Shown in pieces: positions 32,897-40,639 of a stretch of 64,000 nucleotides of DNA. The notes below the pieces were generated by a model. That model was not told the origin of the DNA. It searched no databases and saw only the letters and a list, made by a program, of their open reading frames with translations. Numbering within the stretch: the first letter of the stretch is position 1; each line of letters begins with the position of its first letter. Position numbers and translations under genes: made by a program. Source of the stretch: Thalassospira xiamenensis M-5 = DSM 17429 (GTDB lineage: Bacteria; Pseudomonadota; Alphaproteobacteria; Rhodospirillales; Thalassospiraceae); assembly GCF_000300235.2 (NCBI RefSeq), contig NZ_CP004388.1, positions 1,035,501 to 1,099,500 of the forward strand, in the 5' to 3' direction.

Positions 32897-33211
32897 TCAG
32901 GATGCGATCCGGGCCAGTTCGCTATAAAGATAAAACAGGACGCAGGCGGTGCCGATTGCCGCAATCAGGCGGGCGACAAGCCGGGGCAGGTGAGCGTTGG
33001 GCCAGATGTTGGGCACATTCGGACCGCCGAAAGCGCGGAAATCCTTGTGAATGTCGATGATCTCTGTCGCCGGGCGGCGCTGGTTCTGTGTAACGTGGCC
33101 CAGCGAGCCGCGACGGAAGGCGGCCGGTTTCGGGGCCTGATCATTTGAAACCCATTGGCGGGTGGTGTCGGGAAGGTCTACAGGGGCGCGTCGGGCCTGT
33201 CTGGTCGTCAT
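32897..33211 (-). CDS. Small membrane-anchored hypothetical protein
   Basis: A 104-residue protein. The first ~70 residues are polar and basic (MTTRQARRAPVDL...), and a single membrane helix ends the protein (LVARLIAAIGTACVLFYLYSEL). It is a tail-anchored type of unknown role. It lies convergent to exoD with only 14 bases between the stops. An AT-rich promoter-like stretch (GGTATAATTTAACTATA around 33276-33291) lies just beyond its start. Confidence 0.55.
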   Translation of the reverse strand: MTTRQARRAPVDLPDTTRQWVSNDQAPKPAAFRRGSLGHVTQNQRRPATEIIDIHKDFRAFGGPNVPNIWPNAHLPRLVARLIAAIGTACVLFYLYSELARIAS

Positions 33212-33428
33212 GTTCTGCGTGCTCGTGTCCGGTTTGGTGGTCTGGTCTTCTGATTTTGCCGGATGATTTTAGTTGGTATAATTTAACTATACATAAGTAT
33301 CTTGTATTTCCTCATCGGTATAGGTTTTTCGCGCGAGAGGCAAGAGAGAAAAAGCACAAAACCGGTTTTTTTGTGCTTTGGCATTTCGCCTGCTTGCCGA
33401 ACGGGCCAGGCGACCTTATTTTCCCCGG

Positions 33429-33809
33429 ATGACAAATTCATCACACACCATGATTTACCGCGTATTGGGCTCGGACGAGTGGGCGGAAGCGCTTGCGACC
33501 GGGCATTATGCCGGTGCGCCGCATGATATTGCGGACGGTTTTATCCATTTTTCGACGATTGATACGCTGGCAGAAACCCTTGCGCTGCATTACCCGAAAC
33601 GCGGGGGATTGCGGCTTTTGCATGTGCCGGTCGCGGCGGTCGATGACAAGCTGAAATGGGAACCGGCGCGCGGTGGCACGCTGTTCCCGCATCTTTATGA
33701 CCAGCTTTCGGTCGAGCATGTCGCACGCGTTGATGACCTTAAGCTTGATGATAACGAGGTTCATATCCTGCCCGAGGATCTGCGCCCCGACTATATGCGC
33801 AGAGGGTAA
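33429..33809 (+). CDS. DUF952-family protein
   Basis: A 126-residue protein with the DUF952 pattern: MIYRVLGSDEWAEALATGHYAGAPHDIADGFIHFSTIDTLAETLALHY, LLHVPVAAVDDKLKWEPARGGTLFPHLYDQL. It resembles the ADP-ribosyltransferase-like fold seen for this family, but its activity is unknown. The start may be the ATG at 33429 or at 33450. In this genome group it is often next to pyrD; here it is about 2.3 kb away. Confidence 0.8.
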   Translation: MTNSSHTMIYRVLGSDEWAEALATGHYAGAPHDIADGFIHFSTIDTLAETLALHYPKRGGLRLLHVPVAAVDDKLKWEPARGGTLFPHLYDQLSVEHVARVDDLKLDDNEVHILPEDLRPDYMRRG

Positions 33810-34046
33810 TCATACCCGGCGATAGACGCGCCCGCCGCCCCGCTTTTGGCCGGTATCCTCGACCGTGGGGAATTTACCGGCCCGGACCGCATTGAGAAAT
33901 TCCCGCCCGATCCTGACCTTGTCGCCGATATAAAGCGTATCCCAGCCGGGGCCGTAGATTTCCGGAAAGTGAAATGTGCCGGGGTCGCGGGCGGCGATGC
34001 GGCTTTGCAGGCGGGTGATTTCGTTGGCATCCATGAGGGGAGCCAT
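33810..34046 (-). CDS. DUF1413-like small protein
   Basis: A 78-residue protein (FHFPEIYGPGWDTLYIGDKVRIGREFLNAVRAGKFP), similar to the short DUF1413 family; function unknown. AAAAAAGGAGGCC gives a strong translation start at 34046. It begins where a bidirectional terminator ends, so it is transcribed independently of the reductase upstream of it. Confidence 0.65.
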   Translation of the reverse strand: MAPLMDANEITRLQSRIAARDPGTFHFPEIYGPGWDTLYIGDKVRIGREFLNAVRAGKFPTVEDTGQKRGGGRVYRRV

Positions 34047-34104
34047 GATGGCCTCCTTTTTTTGCGGGCGGCTTTCCTTCAGGTAGTTTTCAGGCGGGCA
34101 TAAA

Positions 34105-34138
34105 GAAAGGGCGATGCCGGGATGGCACCGCCCTTTTG
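34105..34138. terminator. Bidirectional terminator
   Basis: AAAGGGCGATGCC / GGCACCGCCCTTTT stem-loop directly downstream of the reversed reductase gene. Confidence 0.8.
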
Positions 34139-34156
34139 CCTTTGAGATCGGCAGGA

Positions 34157-35269
34157 TCAGACCAGTTCGCCCAGCGTTGCCGGATCAAAGCCGAGCAGGG
34201 CATCGGTTTGATTGTCGCGGACCTTGGCCGTCCAGGCCGCATCGGTGATCAGCGCACGGCCAACCGCGATCAGATCGAATTCGCCGCGTTCCATGCGGTC
34301 CACCAGGGCATCAAGGCTGGCATTCTGGGATGTTTCACCCGAAAACGCGCCGATGAAATCCGATGACAGCCCGACAGAACCGACCGAAATCGTCGGGGCC
34401 CCGGTAAGCTTTTTCACCCAGCCAGCAAAGTTCAGGCCGTTCTCACCATCCAGTTCGGGGAATTCCGGCTCCCAGAAACGGCGTTGCGAGCAATGGACAA
34501 TGTCCACCCCGGCATCGACCAGTGGGCCCAGCCAATCAGTCATTTCATCAGGGGTTGTTGCCAGACGGGCGGCGAAGTCCTGCTGTTTCCATTGGCTGAC
34601 GCGCAGGATGATCGGGAAAACCGGGCCGACGGCAGCACGCATCGCACTGACCACTTCGCGCGCGAAGGTGGCGCGTTCCCGGATGGTTTTGCCGCCAAAG
34701 CGATCGGTGCGCAGATTGGTGCCCGACCAGAAGAACTGATCAATCAGGTAGCCATGCGCGCCGTGAATTTCAAAGGTATCGAAGCCTGCATTTTTGGCAT
34801 CCAGCGCGGCCTGGGCGAAGGCGGCGATGGTGTCGGCAATGTCGGCATCGGTCATGGTGTTGCCGCGCGGCTCGTTGGGGGCAAGCAGGCCAGACGGGCT
34901 TTCGACCGGGTTTTCAGGCTCCCATCCGGTGAAGGAACGGGTTGAACCGGTATGCCAAAGCTGCGGACCCATTTTGCCGCCCGCTTCATGAACCGCATCC
35001 ACCACGGCCTTCCAGCCCTTTAGCGCAGCGGCCCCGTGGAAGAACGGAATGCCCGGTTCATTGCGTGATGACGGGCGGTTGATCACCGTACCCTCCGACA
35101 GGATCAGGCCGACACCGCCTTCGGCGCGCTTGCGGTAATATTGCGCATTGGCGGCACCCGGAATGCCGTCTGGTGCCTTGGAACGGGTCATGGGGGCCAT
35201 GACGATGCGGTTGGGAAGCTCAAGGGTTTTCAGCTTGAAGGGCTGAAACAGAATGTCGGTCTTTGACAT
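34157..35269 (-). CDS. Old Yellow Enzyme-family alkene reductase
   Basis: A 370-residue FMN enzyme. LFQPFKLKTLELPNRIVMAPMTRSKAPDGIPG opens the barrel. HTGSTR, EIHGAHGYLIDQFFWSGTNLRTDRFGG (His/Gly active-site region), VSQWKQQDF, SVGSVGLSSDF and DLIAVGRALITDAAW complete the NemA/OYE pattern. It reduces activated double bonds or nitro compounds with NAD(P)H. It is divergent from an HxlR regulator, with a palindrome in between, as in many electrophile-induced OYE systems. Confidence 0.9.
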   Translation of the reverse strand: MSKTDILFQPFKLKTLELPNRIVMAPMTRSKAPDGIPGAANAQYYRKRAEGGVGLILSEGTVINRPSSRNEPGIPFFHGAAALKGWKAVVDAVHEAGGKMGPQLWHTGSTRSFTGWEPENPVESPSGLLAPNEPRGNTMTDADIADTIAAFAQAALDAKNAGFDTFEIHGAHGYLIDQFFWSGTNLRTDRFGGKTIRERATFAREVVSAMRAAVGPVFPIILRVSQWKQQDFAARLATTPDEMTDWLGPLVDAGVDIVHCSQRRFWEPEFPELDGENGLNFAGWVKKLTGAPTISVGSVGLSSDFIGAFSGETSQNASLDALVDRMERGEFDLIAVGRALITDAAWTAKVRDNQTDALLGFDPATLGELV

Positions 35270-35350
35270 CGGCTATTCTCCGATTGGAATTGGGTGTATG
35301 GTGGATACTAGATATATGGAAGATACCTGCTGTCAATCGGGCACCCGGAA

Positions 35351-35363
35351 TATACCAGGTATA
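35351..35363. promoter_or_regulatory. Palindromic operator between OYE and HxlR genes
   Basis: TATACC-A-GGTATA, a perfect 6+6 dyad in the 156-base divergent spacer. It is the best candidate for HxlR dimer binding, controlling both genes. Confidence 0.7.
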
Positions 35364-35425
35364 CTTGAGGAAACCTGCGTGACGTCGGGCCGGATGAAAT
35401 GAGATGGAAATGAGATGGAAATGCC

Positions 35426-35809
35426 ATGGAAATGAAAGAATGTTCGGTCGAGATGTTCCGCTCGAACTGTCCGAGCCGGGAGCTTTTTGACCAGATTGCC
35501 GATAAATGGTCGATGATGATTCTGGCGGTGCTGGCCCATGGGCCATTGCGGTTTAACGCGATCAGGCGCGGGCTTGAAGGCATCACGCAAAAGGCATTGA
35601 CGCAGACGCTGCGCAAGCTTGAGCGCAACGGCATTGTCGCGCGCCACGTGATCGCGACATCGCCGGTCGCGGTGGAATATGAAATCACCGATCTTGGCCG
35701 GTCGCTCGTTGGGCCGTTCAAGGCGCTTTATCTGTGGACGCGCGATAACTATGACGCAGTCGAAAAGGCGCGGGCGGCGTTTGATGCGCGGATGGAGGAG
35801 CGGGTTTAG
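35426..35809 (+). CDS. HxlR-family transcriptional regulator
   Basis: A 127-residue winged helix protein: CPSRELFDQIADKWSMMILAVLAHGPLRFNAIRRGLEGITQKALTQTLRKLERNGIVAR, then YEITDLGRSLVGPF. Cys17 (CSVEMFRSNCPSRE region) is placed like the redox-sensing cysteine of some HxlR/QorR proteins. It probably represses the divergent alkene reductase and releases the operator when electrophiles are sensed. Confidence 0.9.
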   Translation: MEMKECSVEMFRSNCPSRELFDQIADKWSMMILAVLAHGPLRFNAIRRGLEGITQKALTQTLRKLERNGIVARHVIATSPVAVEYEITDLGRSLVGPFKALYLWTRDNYDAVEKARAAFDARMEERV

Positions 35810-36074
35810 GAACCCATGCCCCAACCGCCGCCTTGGGGGACAAGCTGTCGCGGGTTTTCTTGCCTGACAGGAAAACCGCAAATGTCAGAAATAACTGACA
35901 AATCCGTTGTCTTTGGCATTTCCCCCATAAATGTAAGATATATATGACATATGGCATTGACTGCGGATCATGTCGGGGTGTCTGTCGCGCGGGCCTTCAG
36001 GGCATTGATCCTTGCCCCGTTCCCTTACACAGCGTAAGAACAGGGCAGGTATTTACAAGCACGGAGCAGGTCGC

Positions 36075-37325
36075 GTGGGGTGGTACAAGTCACTGGTTTT
36101 GCCGGTTGTGCGCTGGATCGATGCGGAGACCGCGCATGGTCTTGCGATTTGCGCACTGAAAAACAATCTGGTGCCGCGCGACGATGATGCGCTGGATGCC
36201 ACACCGATCCTTGAGACAGAGGTGTTCGGGCGCAAATTTGCCAATCCGGTCGGGCTTGCCGCCGGGTTCGATAAAAATGCCGAGGTCCCCAATCAGGCGC
36301 TTTCCCACGGGTTCGGCTTTGTTGAAATCGGATCGGTCACCCCCGAACCGCAACCGGGCAACCCCAAGCCCCGGCTCTTCCGGCTTTATTCCGACCGGGC
36401 GGTGATCAACCGCATGGGCTTTAACAATGAGGGTGCTGCCGTGGTGGCCGAACGCCTGCGCAAGCGTGCGCGCAAGGGCATTCTGGGTGCCAATCTTGGC
36501 AAAAACAAATATTCCGAGGACGCGGCGGCCGATTATGTGAAGGGTGTTGCCGCCCTTGGCCCTTATGCCGATTATCTGGTGGTCAATGTATCCTCGCCCA
36601 ATACGCCCGGTTTGCGCGCACTTCAGGGGCGGGGGCCGCTTGAGGCGCTTCTGACGTCGGTTTTAAAAGCACGCGATAGCCATGCCAAGGGTGTGCCGGT
36701 GCTGCTTAAGGTCGCACCCGACCTGACCGAGGAAGACAAGGCCGATATTGCTGCGGTCGCGTTAAAACTCCGGCTTGATGGCATGATTGTTTCAAACACC
36801 ACGATTGACCGGCCGGTCGGGCTTAATTCCTATGATCAGGATGAAAAGGGCGGTCTTTCCGGCCCGCCGCTTATGGAGCCCTCGACCAAGGTTCTTGCCG
36901 ATTTTTACCGCCTGACCGGGGGTAAAATCCCGTTGATCGGGGTCGGCGGGATTGCATCGGGCAAGGATGCCTATGAGAAGATCCTTAATGGGGCGTCGCT
37001 GGTGCAGCTTTATTCCGCCCTTGTCTATCACGGGCTGGAGCTTGTGACCGAGATCAAGGAAGACCTTGCACGGCGGTTGCGCAAGGATGGGTTTGCCAGT
37101 GTTGCCGATGCGGTTGGGGCGGCGTTCCCGGAAATTTCCGGGCGGAAGGCTCCGGTTGATGAGGCGCGCGCGGCCAAGGCGGCGGTGACGGCGAAGGCGG
37201 AACCTGCCAAGGCAGATGAGGCCAAACCGGCGACCGCAGCGAAAGCGACCGCCAAGAAGCCAGCTACCAAGAAACCGACGGCGAAAAGTAAGGCTGCGCC
37301 GAAGGGCGGTTCGGCGACAGATTGA
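36075..37325 (+). CDS. pyrD: Dihydroorotate dehydrogenase (quinone), with a Lys/Ala-rich tail
   Basis: A class 2 PyrD of 416 residues; the reaction is dihydroorotate to orotate with ubiquinone, at the inner membrane. The N-terminal helix (WYKSLVLPVVRWIDAETAHGLAICALK) is the quinone tunnel. NPVGLAAGFDKNAEV, NRMGFNNEGA, NVSSPNTPGLR with the catalytic serine, KVAPDLTEED, SNTTIDRP and GVGGIASGKDAYEKI are canonical. I start at GTG 36075, eight bases after GGAG. The family normally ends near residue 355; here about 60 residues follow, rich in Lys/Ala/Pro (TAKKPATKKPTAKSK), resembling histone H1-like tails. Confidence 0.92.
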   Translation: MGWYKSLVLPVVRWIDAETAHGLAICALKNNLVPRDDDALDATPILETEVFGRKFANPVGLAAGFDKNAEVPNQALSHGFGFVEIGSVTPEPQPGNPKPRLFRLYSDRAVINRMGFNNEGAAVVAERLRKRARKGILGANLGKNKYSEDAAADYVKGVAALGPYADYLVVNVSSPNTPGLRALQGRGPLEALLTSVLKARDSHAKGVPVLLKVAPDLTEEDKADIAAVALKLRLDGMIVSNTTIDRPVGLNSYDQDEKGGLSGPPLMEPSTKVLADFYRLTGGKIPLIGVGGIASGKDAYEKILNGASLVQLYSALVYHGLELVTEIKEDLARRLRKDGFASVADAVGAAFPEISGRKAPVDEARAAKAAVTAKAEPAKADEAKPATAAKATAKKPATKKPTAKSKAAPKGGSATD

Positions 37326-37338
37326 TTTGTGGCACCAT

Positions 37339-37422
37339 GGACTCCCGCGTTCGCGGGAGTGACGGTTTTGGGGTTGAGCGTTCGTTTCCCGCTCCCCGTC
37401 ATTCCCGCAAGCACGGGAATCC
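37339..37422. repeat. Palindromic repeat pair 9 (only pair outside the phage block)
   Basis: Copies at 37339-37365 (GGACTCCCGC / GCGGGAGTGAC) and 37398-37422 (GTCATTCCCGC / CGGGAATCC), directly after pyrD. The two sequence variants are swapped relative to most pairs in the phage block. Confidence 0.85.
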
Positions 37423-37474
37423 ATCTTGCCGCATGTGCGATGACGACGATTTTAACATGAAGTGGAATGGGTGA

Positions 37475-38359
37475 ATGACGGTTGGCAACAGCTATCAGAT
37501 GATCAACGGCCTGTCGGAAGTGATCGAACAGTATGATGCGGTGATCCTTGATCTTTGGGGCGTGGTGCATGACGGGGTCACACCGTATCCAAGCTCCATC
37601 CCGGCGATGGAGGCGCTTAAAAAGGCCGGTGTGCCGGTCGCCCTTCTGTCGAACGCGCCGCGCCGGTCAAGCGTCGTGGTGGCACGCATGGAAGATATGG
37701 GTATCGCGCGCGACCTTTATGGCCCGGCGGTCGCATCGGGCGAGATCGCCTATAGCCAGCTTCTCGCACGGACCGACCCGTGGTACGCCAAGCTGGGGCG
37801 CCGCGTGATGAGTGTCGGCCCGGTGCGCGACATGTCGATGTTTGAAGGGCAGGATATCGAGATCGTCAAGGATGTCGCCGATGCCGACTGGCTTCTGGTG
37901 ACCGGGCCGAATGACGATTATGACGCGGTGTCGGTTTATGAGGATCTGCTGCATGCCGCCAAGGCGCGGGATTTGCCGATGCTGTGCCCGAACCCGGACC
38001 GCGAAGTGATCCGCGGCGGGGATCGCATCATCTGTGCCGGTGCGATTGCCGCACGTTACGAGGTGCTGGGCGGCAATGTCCGCTGGGAAGGCAAGCCGCT
38101 GGCGAGTGCCTATGATTTCTGCCTGCAACTGTTTGACAAGGGGCCGGATGCGAAGCTTCTGGTGGTGGGCGACAGCCTTTCGACCGATGTGGCCGGGTCA
38201 AACAATGCCGGGCTTGATGTGGCGCTGGTGACCGGTGGCATCCATGCCGAGGAACTTGGCGCGCCGCGCGGGACATTGCCCGAGAAGGGCAGGCTTGACG
38301 CGCTGCTGAACGCGACCGGGCGCAGCATTACCTATGCGGTTGGGGATTTTTGTTGGTGA
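37475..38359 (+). CDS. HAD-superfamily class IIA hydrolase (NagD-like)
   Basis: A 294-residue phosphatase-like protein. Motif I is DAVILDLWGVVHDG, motif II LLSNAPRRS, and motifs III/IV are GKPLASAYDFCLQ and LLVVGDSLSTDVAGSNNAGLDVALVTGG. It matches the alphaproteobacterial HAD-IIA subfamily related to NagD. The substrate is unknown; sugar or nucleotide phosphates are likely. It is transcribed on its own downstream of pyrD. Confidence 0.88.
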   Translation: MTVGNSYQMINGLSEVIEQYDAVILDLWGVVHDGVTPYPSSIPAMEALKKAGVPVALLSNAPRRSSVVVARMEDMGIARDLYGPAVASGEIAYSQLLARTDPWYAKLGRRVMSVGPVRDMSMFEGQDIEIVKDVADADWLLVTGPNDDYDAVSVYEDLLHAAKARDLPMLCPNPDREVIRGGDRIICAGAIAARYEVLGGNVRWEGKPLASAYDFCLQLFDKGPDAKLLVVGDSLSTDVAGSNNAGLDVALVTGGIHAEELGAPRGTLPEKGRLDALLNATGRSITYAVGDFCW

Positions 38360-38383
38360 GTTCTTATTTTGTTCTTTATTTTG

Positions 38384-38412
38384 TTGACATTAACATCCGC
38401 GATCAATATGGT
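38384..38412 (+). promoter_or_regulatory. Promoter of the Panacea cassette
   Basis: TTGACA (38384-38389), a 17-base spacer and TATGGT (38407-38412), upstream of the ATG at 38460. An AGAGGGAAG ribosome-binding site lies in between. Confidence 0.65.
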
Positions 38413-38459
38413 AAATAATACATAGTCTGTCTTTTTAGGGCAGTTCTGAGAGGGAAGTT

Positions 38460-38912
38460 ATGCATTCATCGAGTGCGGTCGCAAATCAGCTTTTGGAGCT
38501 CGCAAGGAGCTCAGGCAAACAGTTGACACCTATGCAGGTGCTCAAGCTTGTGTACCTTTGTCATGGTTGGATGCTTGGTCTGCATGGGCAGGAGCTTATC
38601 AGCGATGATGTTGAGGCTTGGCAATACGGGCCGGTTATTCCGTCTCTTTACCATGCGATGAAGCATTACCGGGCAAGTCCGGTGACCAGCACCCTCGAAC
38701 AGCCAGTTGACGAGCCTGAATTCTCTGCGGAAGAAGTTGACCTTATCCGTCAAGTTTTTGAACAGTATGGTGATTATACTGGCCCACAGCTCTCAACAAT
38801 TACCCATAAATCTGGTTCGCCGTGGCACCAGATATGGAACTCTTCTGATGACGAAATTCCGAATCCTATCATTCGAGCTCATTATGAAGAGTTAGCTAGT
38901 GGTGACAAATAA
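38460..38912 (+). CDS. Panacea (SocA/DUF4065)-domain protein, candidate antitoxin
   Basis: A 150-residue Panacea-domain protein: ANQLLELARSSGKQLTPMQVLKLVYLCHGWMLGLHG, ISDDVEAWQYGPVIPSLYHAMKHY, then an acidic helical end with YTGPQLSTITHKSGSPW. Panacea domains act as antitoxins to many unrelated toxins (PanAT systems), and SocA is a proteolytic adaptor in Caulobacter. It is the first gene of a three-gene overlapping cassette. AT-rich codon use differs from the surrounding chromosome, suggesting recent transfer. Confidence 0.88.
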   Translation: MHSSSAVANQLLELARSSGKQLTPMQVLKLVYLCHGWMLGLHGQELISDDVEAWQYGPVIPSLYHAMKHYRASPVTSTLEQPVDEPEFSAEEVDLIRQVFEQYGDYTGPQLSTITHKSGSPWHQIWNSSDDEIPNPIIRAHYEELASGDK

Positions 38913-39261
38913 GAAAGTTCCGGGAATCTCTGCTCCTGTGCCTGAAGATGAGGCTGCGAAAGAAGAGCAGGCATTGATTCAAGACGGCAATCTTGAGAGT
39001 GCAAAAAAGAAAAATGAAGAAAATGAACTAGGTCGTGCAGATCGACTGAGGCACCACATTTATTGTGCCTCGGTCATTGCGATTTGGGCTCTTTTTGCAA
39101 TTGTGTTTGCTTCTTTGTTGTCTCTTACGTGGTATTATATTGGCCCCAAATCTTGGCAGTGGTTGACCGAGGATCAGGTTGGTTTCATAAAAGGTGCATT
39201 GCTGAGTGGTGGGGGCGGTGCCTTGCTATCTTCTACAATGAACCATTATTTGAAGAAATGA
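38899..39261 (+). CDS. Two-TM protein, candidate toxin of the Panacea pair
   Basis: A 120-residue protein. An acidic N-terminal half (PVPEDEAAKEEQALIQDGNLESAKKK) is followed by two hydrophobic segments (IYCASVIAIWALFAIVFASLLSLTWYY and FIKGALLSGGGGALLSS). It starts at a GTG (38899 or 38902) inside the Panacea gene, so the two are coupled. Small membrane proteins are one of the toxin classes paired with Panacea antitoxins. Toxicity is inferred from the pairing alone. Confidence 0.65.
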   Translation: MVTNKKVPGISAPVPEDEAAKEEQALIQDGNLESAKKKNEENELGRADRLRHHIYCASVIAIWALFAIVFASLLSLTWYYIGPKSWQWLTEDQVGFIKGALLSGGGGALLSSTMNHYLKK

Positions 39262-39455
39262 TGCGCGACATCACGATTGAAGAATTGGCAGCACGCATTA
39301 GACAGAAACGGGCCGAATTGGGCCTGTCTGGCAAGGGTGACGTGCAACCAAATTCCGGTCGTCGGCGCACTCAAAGCAAGCGTAATCTGTTGCGCAATAT
39401 TGCCGAGCTTGCCGCAAGGGACGGTCGAGAGCCGCCTTTTAAAGCCAATTACTGA
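39258..39455 (+). CDS. Small basic protein at the end of the Panacea cassette
   Basis: A 65-residue protein, beginning at ATGATG overlapping the previous stop. MMRDITIEELAARIRQKRAELGLSGKG is helical; GRRRTQSKRNLLRNIAELAARDGREPP is strongly basic. It could bind nucleic acid or assist the pair. No family is recognised. A strong terminator closes the cassette at 39476-39507. Confidence 0.55.
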   Translation: MMRDITIEELAARIRQKRAELGLSGKGDVQPNSGRRRTQSKRNLLRNIAELAARDGREPPFKANY

Positions 39456-39475
39456 TCTGCTTTGATCCTGTTTTC

Positions 39476-39507
39476 AGCCCGCCCCCGCTTTCGCGGGGGC
39501 GGGCTTT
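39476..39507. terminator. Strong bidirectional terminator
   Basis: AGCCCGCCCCCGC / GCGGGGGCGGGCT with a TTTC loop, between the Panacea cassette and the convergent EamA gene. Confidence 0.85.
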
Positions 39508-39539
39508 GCGGGCATGAAGGCTTTGGGTTCGGGGGACGG

Positions 39540-40412
39540 TCAGCTCTCTGCCACGCGCTTTTCGCGGAAGATGATGAAGATGCCGCTTCCGGTGATGATG
39601 GCGGCACCGACAAAGGTCAGAAGATCGGGCGTTTCGCCCCAGAAAAACCAGCCAAGCCCGGTGGCCCAGACGAGGGCGGTGTAATCAAACGGGGCGACGG
39701 TTGGGGCGTCGGCAACCCGGAAGGCCTGGGTGATCAGGGTCATGCCGCTGGTCCCGACAAAGGCGATGGCGATGAAAAGCCCGATATCCTCTGCCCGGAT
39801 CGGGGTCCAGAAATACCAGACAGCACAGGCACTGAGCAGGGTGCTGGTGAAGCTGAGGTAAAACAGAAGCGTCCACATGCTTTCGCGGGGATCAAGAAGC
39901 CGCGCACTTAGCATCAGAAGCGCATAGGCAAAGGCGGTCGCCACCGGCAAGAGCGAGACGGGCTCAAAGGTTGCCGCACCGGGGCGCACGATCACCAGAA
40001 CACCCAAAAAACCGACCATCACGGCCACCCAGCGCCGCCAGCCGACCCGCGCAATCAGCACCGATGAAATCGCGGTGATGAAAAGCGGGGCGACAAAGGC
40101 AAGGGCGGTGGCCTCCGCCAGTCCCATCAGATGGATACTGGTAAAGAACATGATGGTTGCGGCGATCCAGATGACGGTGCGCATGAAATGCACGCCGATG
40201 CGATTGGACCGCAGGCCGCCAAGCCCGACCATTTTTATCGCCAGCAGGGCGGCAAAGGGCAGGGCAATCGAATTGCGCAGAAAGATGATCTGGATTGGTG
40301 AATAATGATCCATCAATCCCTTGGCCAGGGCATCATTGACACACAGCAGGGCGACACCGGCACACATCAGAATGATGCCGGTCAGGTTGTGCTGGGGCTG
40401 TTGTGCATTCAT
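39540..40412 (-). CDS. EamA/DMT-family transporter
   Basis: A 290-residue membrane protein with ten predicted helices in two EamA repeats: GIILMCAGVALLCVNDALAKGLMDHYSPIQIIFLRN opens repeat one, and VATAFAYALLMLSARLLDPRES the second. The family exports or imports metabolites; the substrate cannot be told. I start at the ATG at 40412 (MNAQQPQ) since the longer ORF's leader is polar and lacks a ribosome-binding site. Confidence 0.85.
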   Translation of the reverse strand: MNAQQPQHNLTGIILMCAGVALLCVNDALAKGLMDHYSPIQIIFLRNSIALPFAALLAIKMVGLGGLRSNRIGVHFMRTVIWIAATIMFFTSIHLMGLAEATALAFVAPLFITAISSVLIARVGWRRWVAVMVGFLGVLVIVRPGAATFEPVSLLPVATAFAYALLMLSARLLDPRESMWTLLFYLSFTSTLLSACAVWYFWTPIRAEDIGLFIAIAFVGTSGMTLITQAFRVADAPTVAPFDYTALVWATGLGWFFWGETPDLLTFVGAAIITGSGIFIIFREKRVAES

Positions 40413-40597
40413 GGTTCGTGGCGCTTTCCCTGTGTGATGGTGGGTTATCGCAATCACCATCTGTTTTCCGAGCTTTAGGGCAAAGTGCCGATTGAGGCCA
40501 GCAAAGAAAACGCCCGGTCGGGATTTCGGGAAGAGGGATGAATTTTGCGAGACGTTCGCAAAAACGGTTGACTTTCTGCCTTGGAACAGATTTTAAG

Positions 40598-40617
40598 TGT
40601 TATGTTATATCATAACA
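40598..40617. promoter_or_regulatory. Zur-like palindrome upstream of the ABC importer
   Basis: TGTTATG-N6-CATAACA, a perfect 7+7 dyad. The core ATGTTATAtCATAACA differs at only a few positions from the Zur box consensus of proteobacteria (ATGTTATANTATAACAT). It lies just upstream of the solute-binding protein gene, so repression by a zinc-responsive Fur-family protein is likely. Confidence 0.6.
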
Positions 40618-40639
40618 AATTTGTTTCATGGAGAAGATG

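Noticed and set aside
27904-33293. TTAACTATACA at 27936 and 33283 as possible prophage attachment sites
   Set aside because: Only 11 AT-rich bases are shared, a related TTAACTATA occurs at 27904 too, there is no tRNA or integrase, and the pair would not enclose the phage genes. More likely promoter-like sequence.
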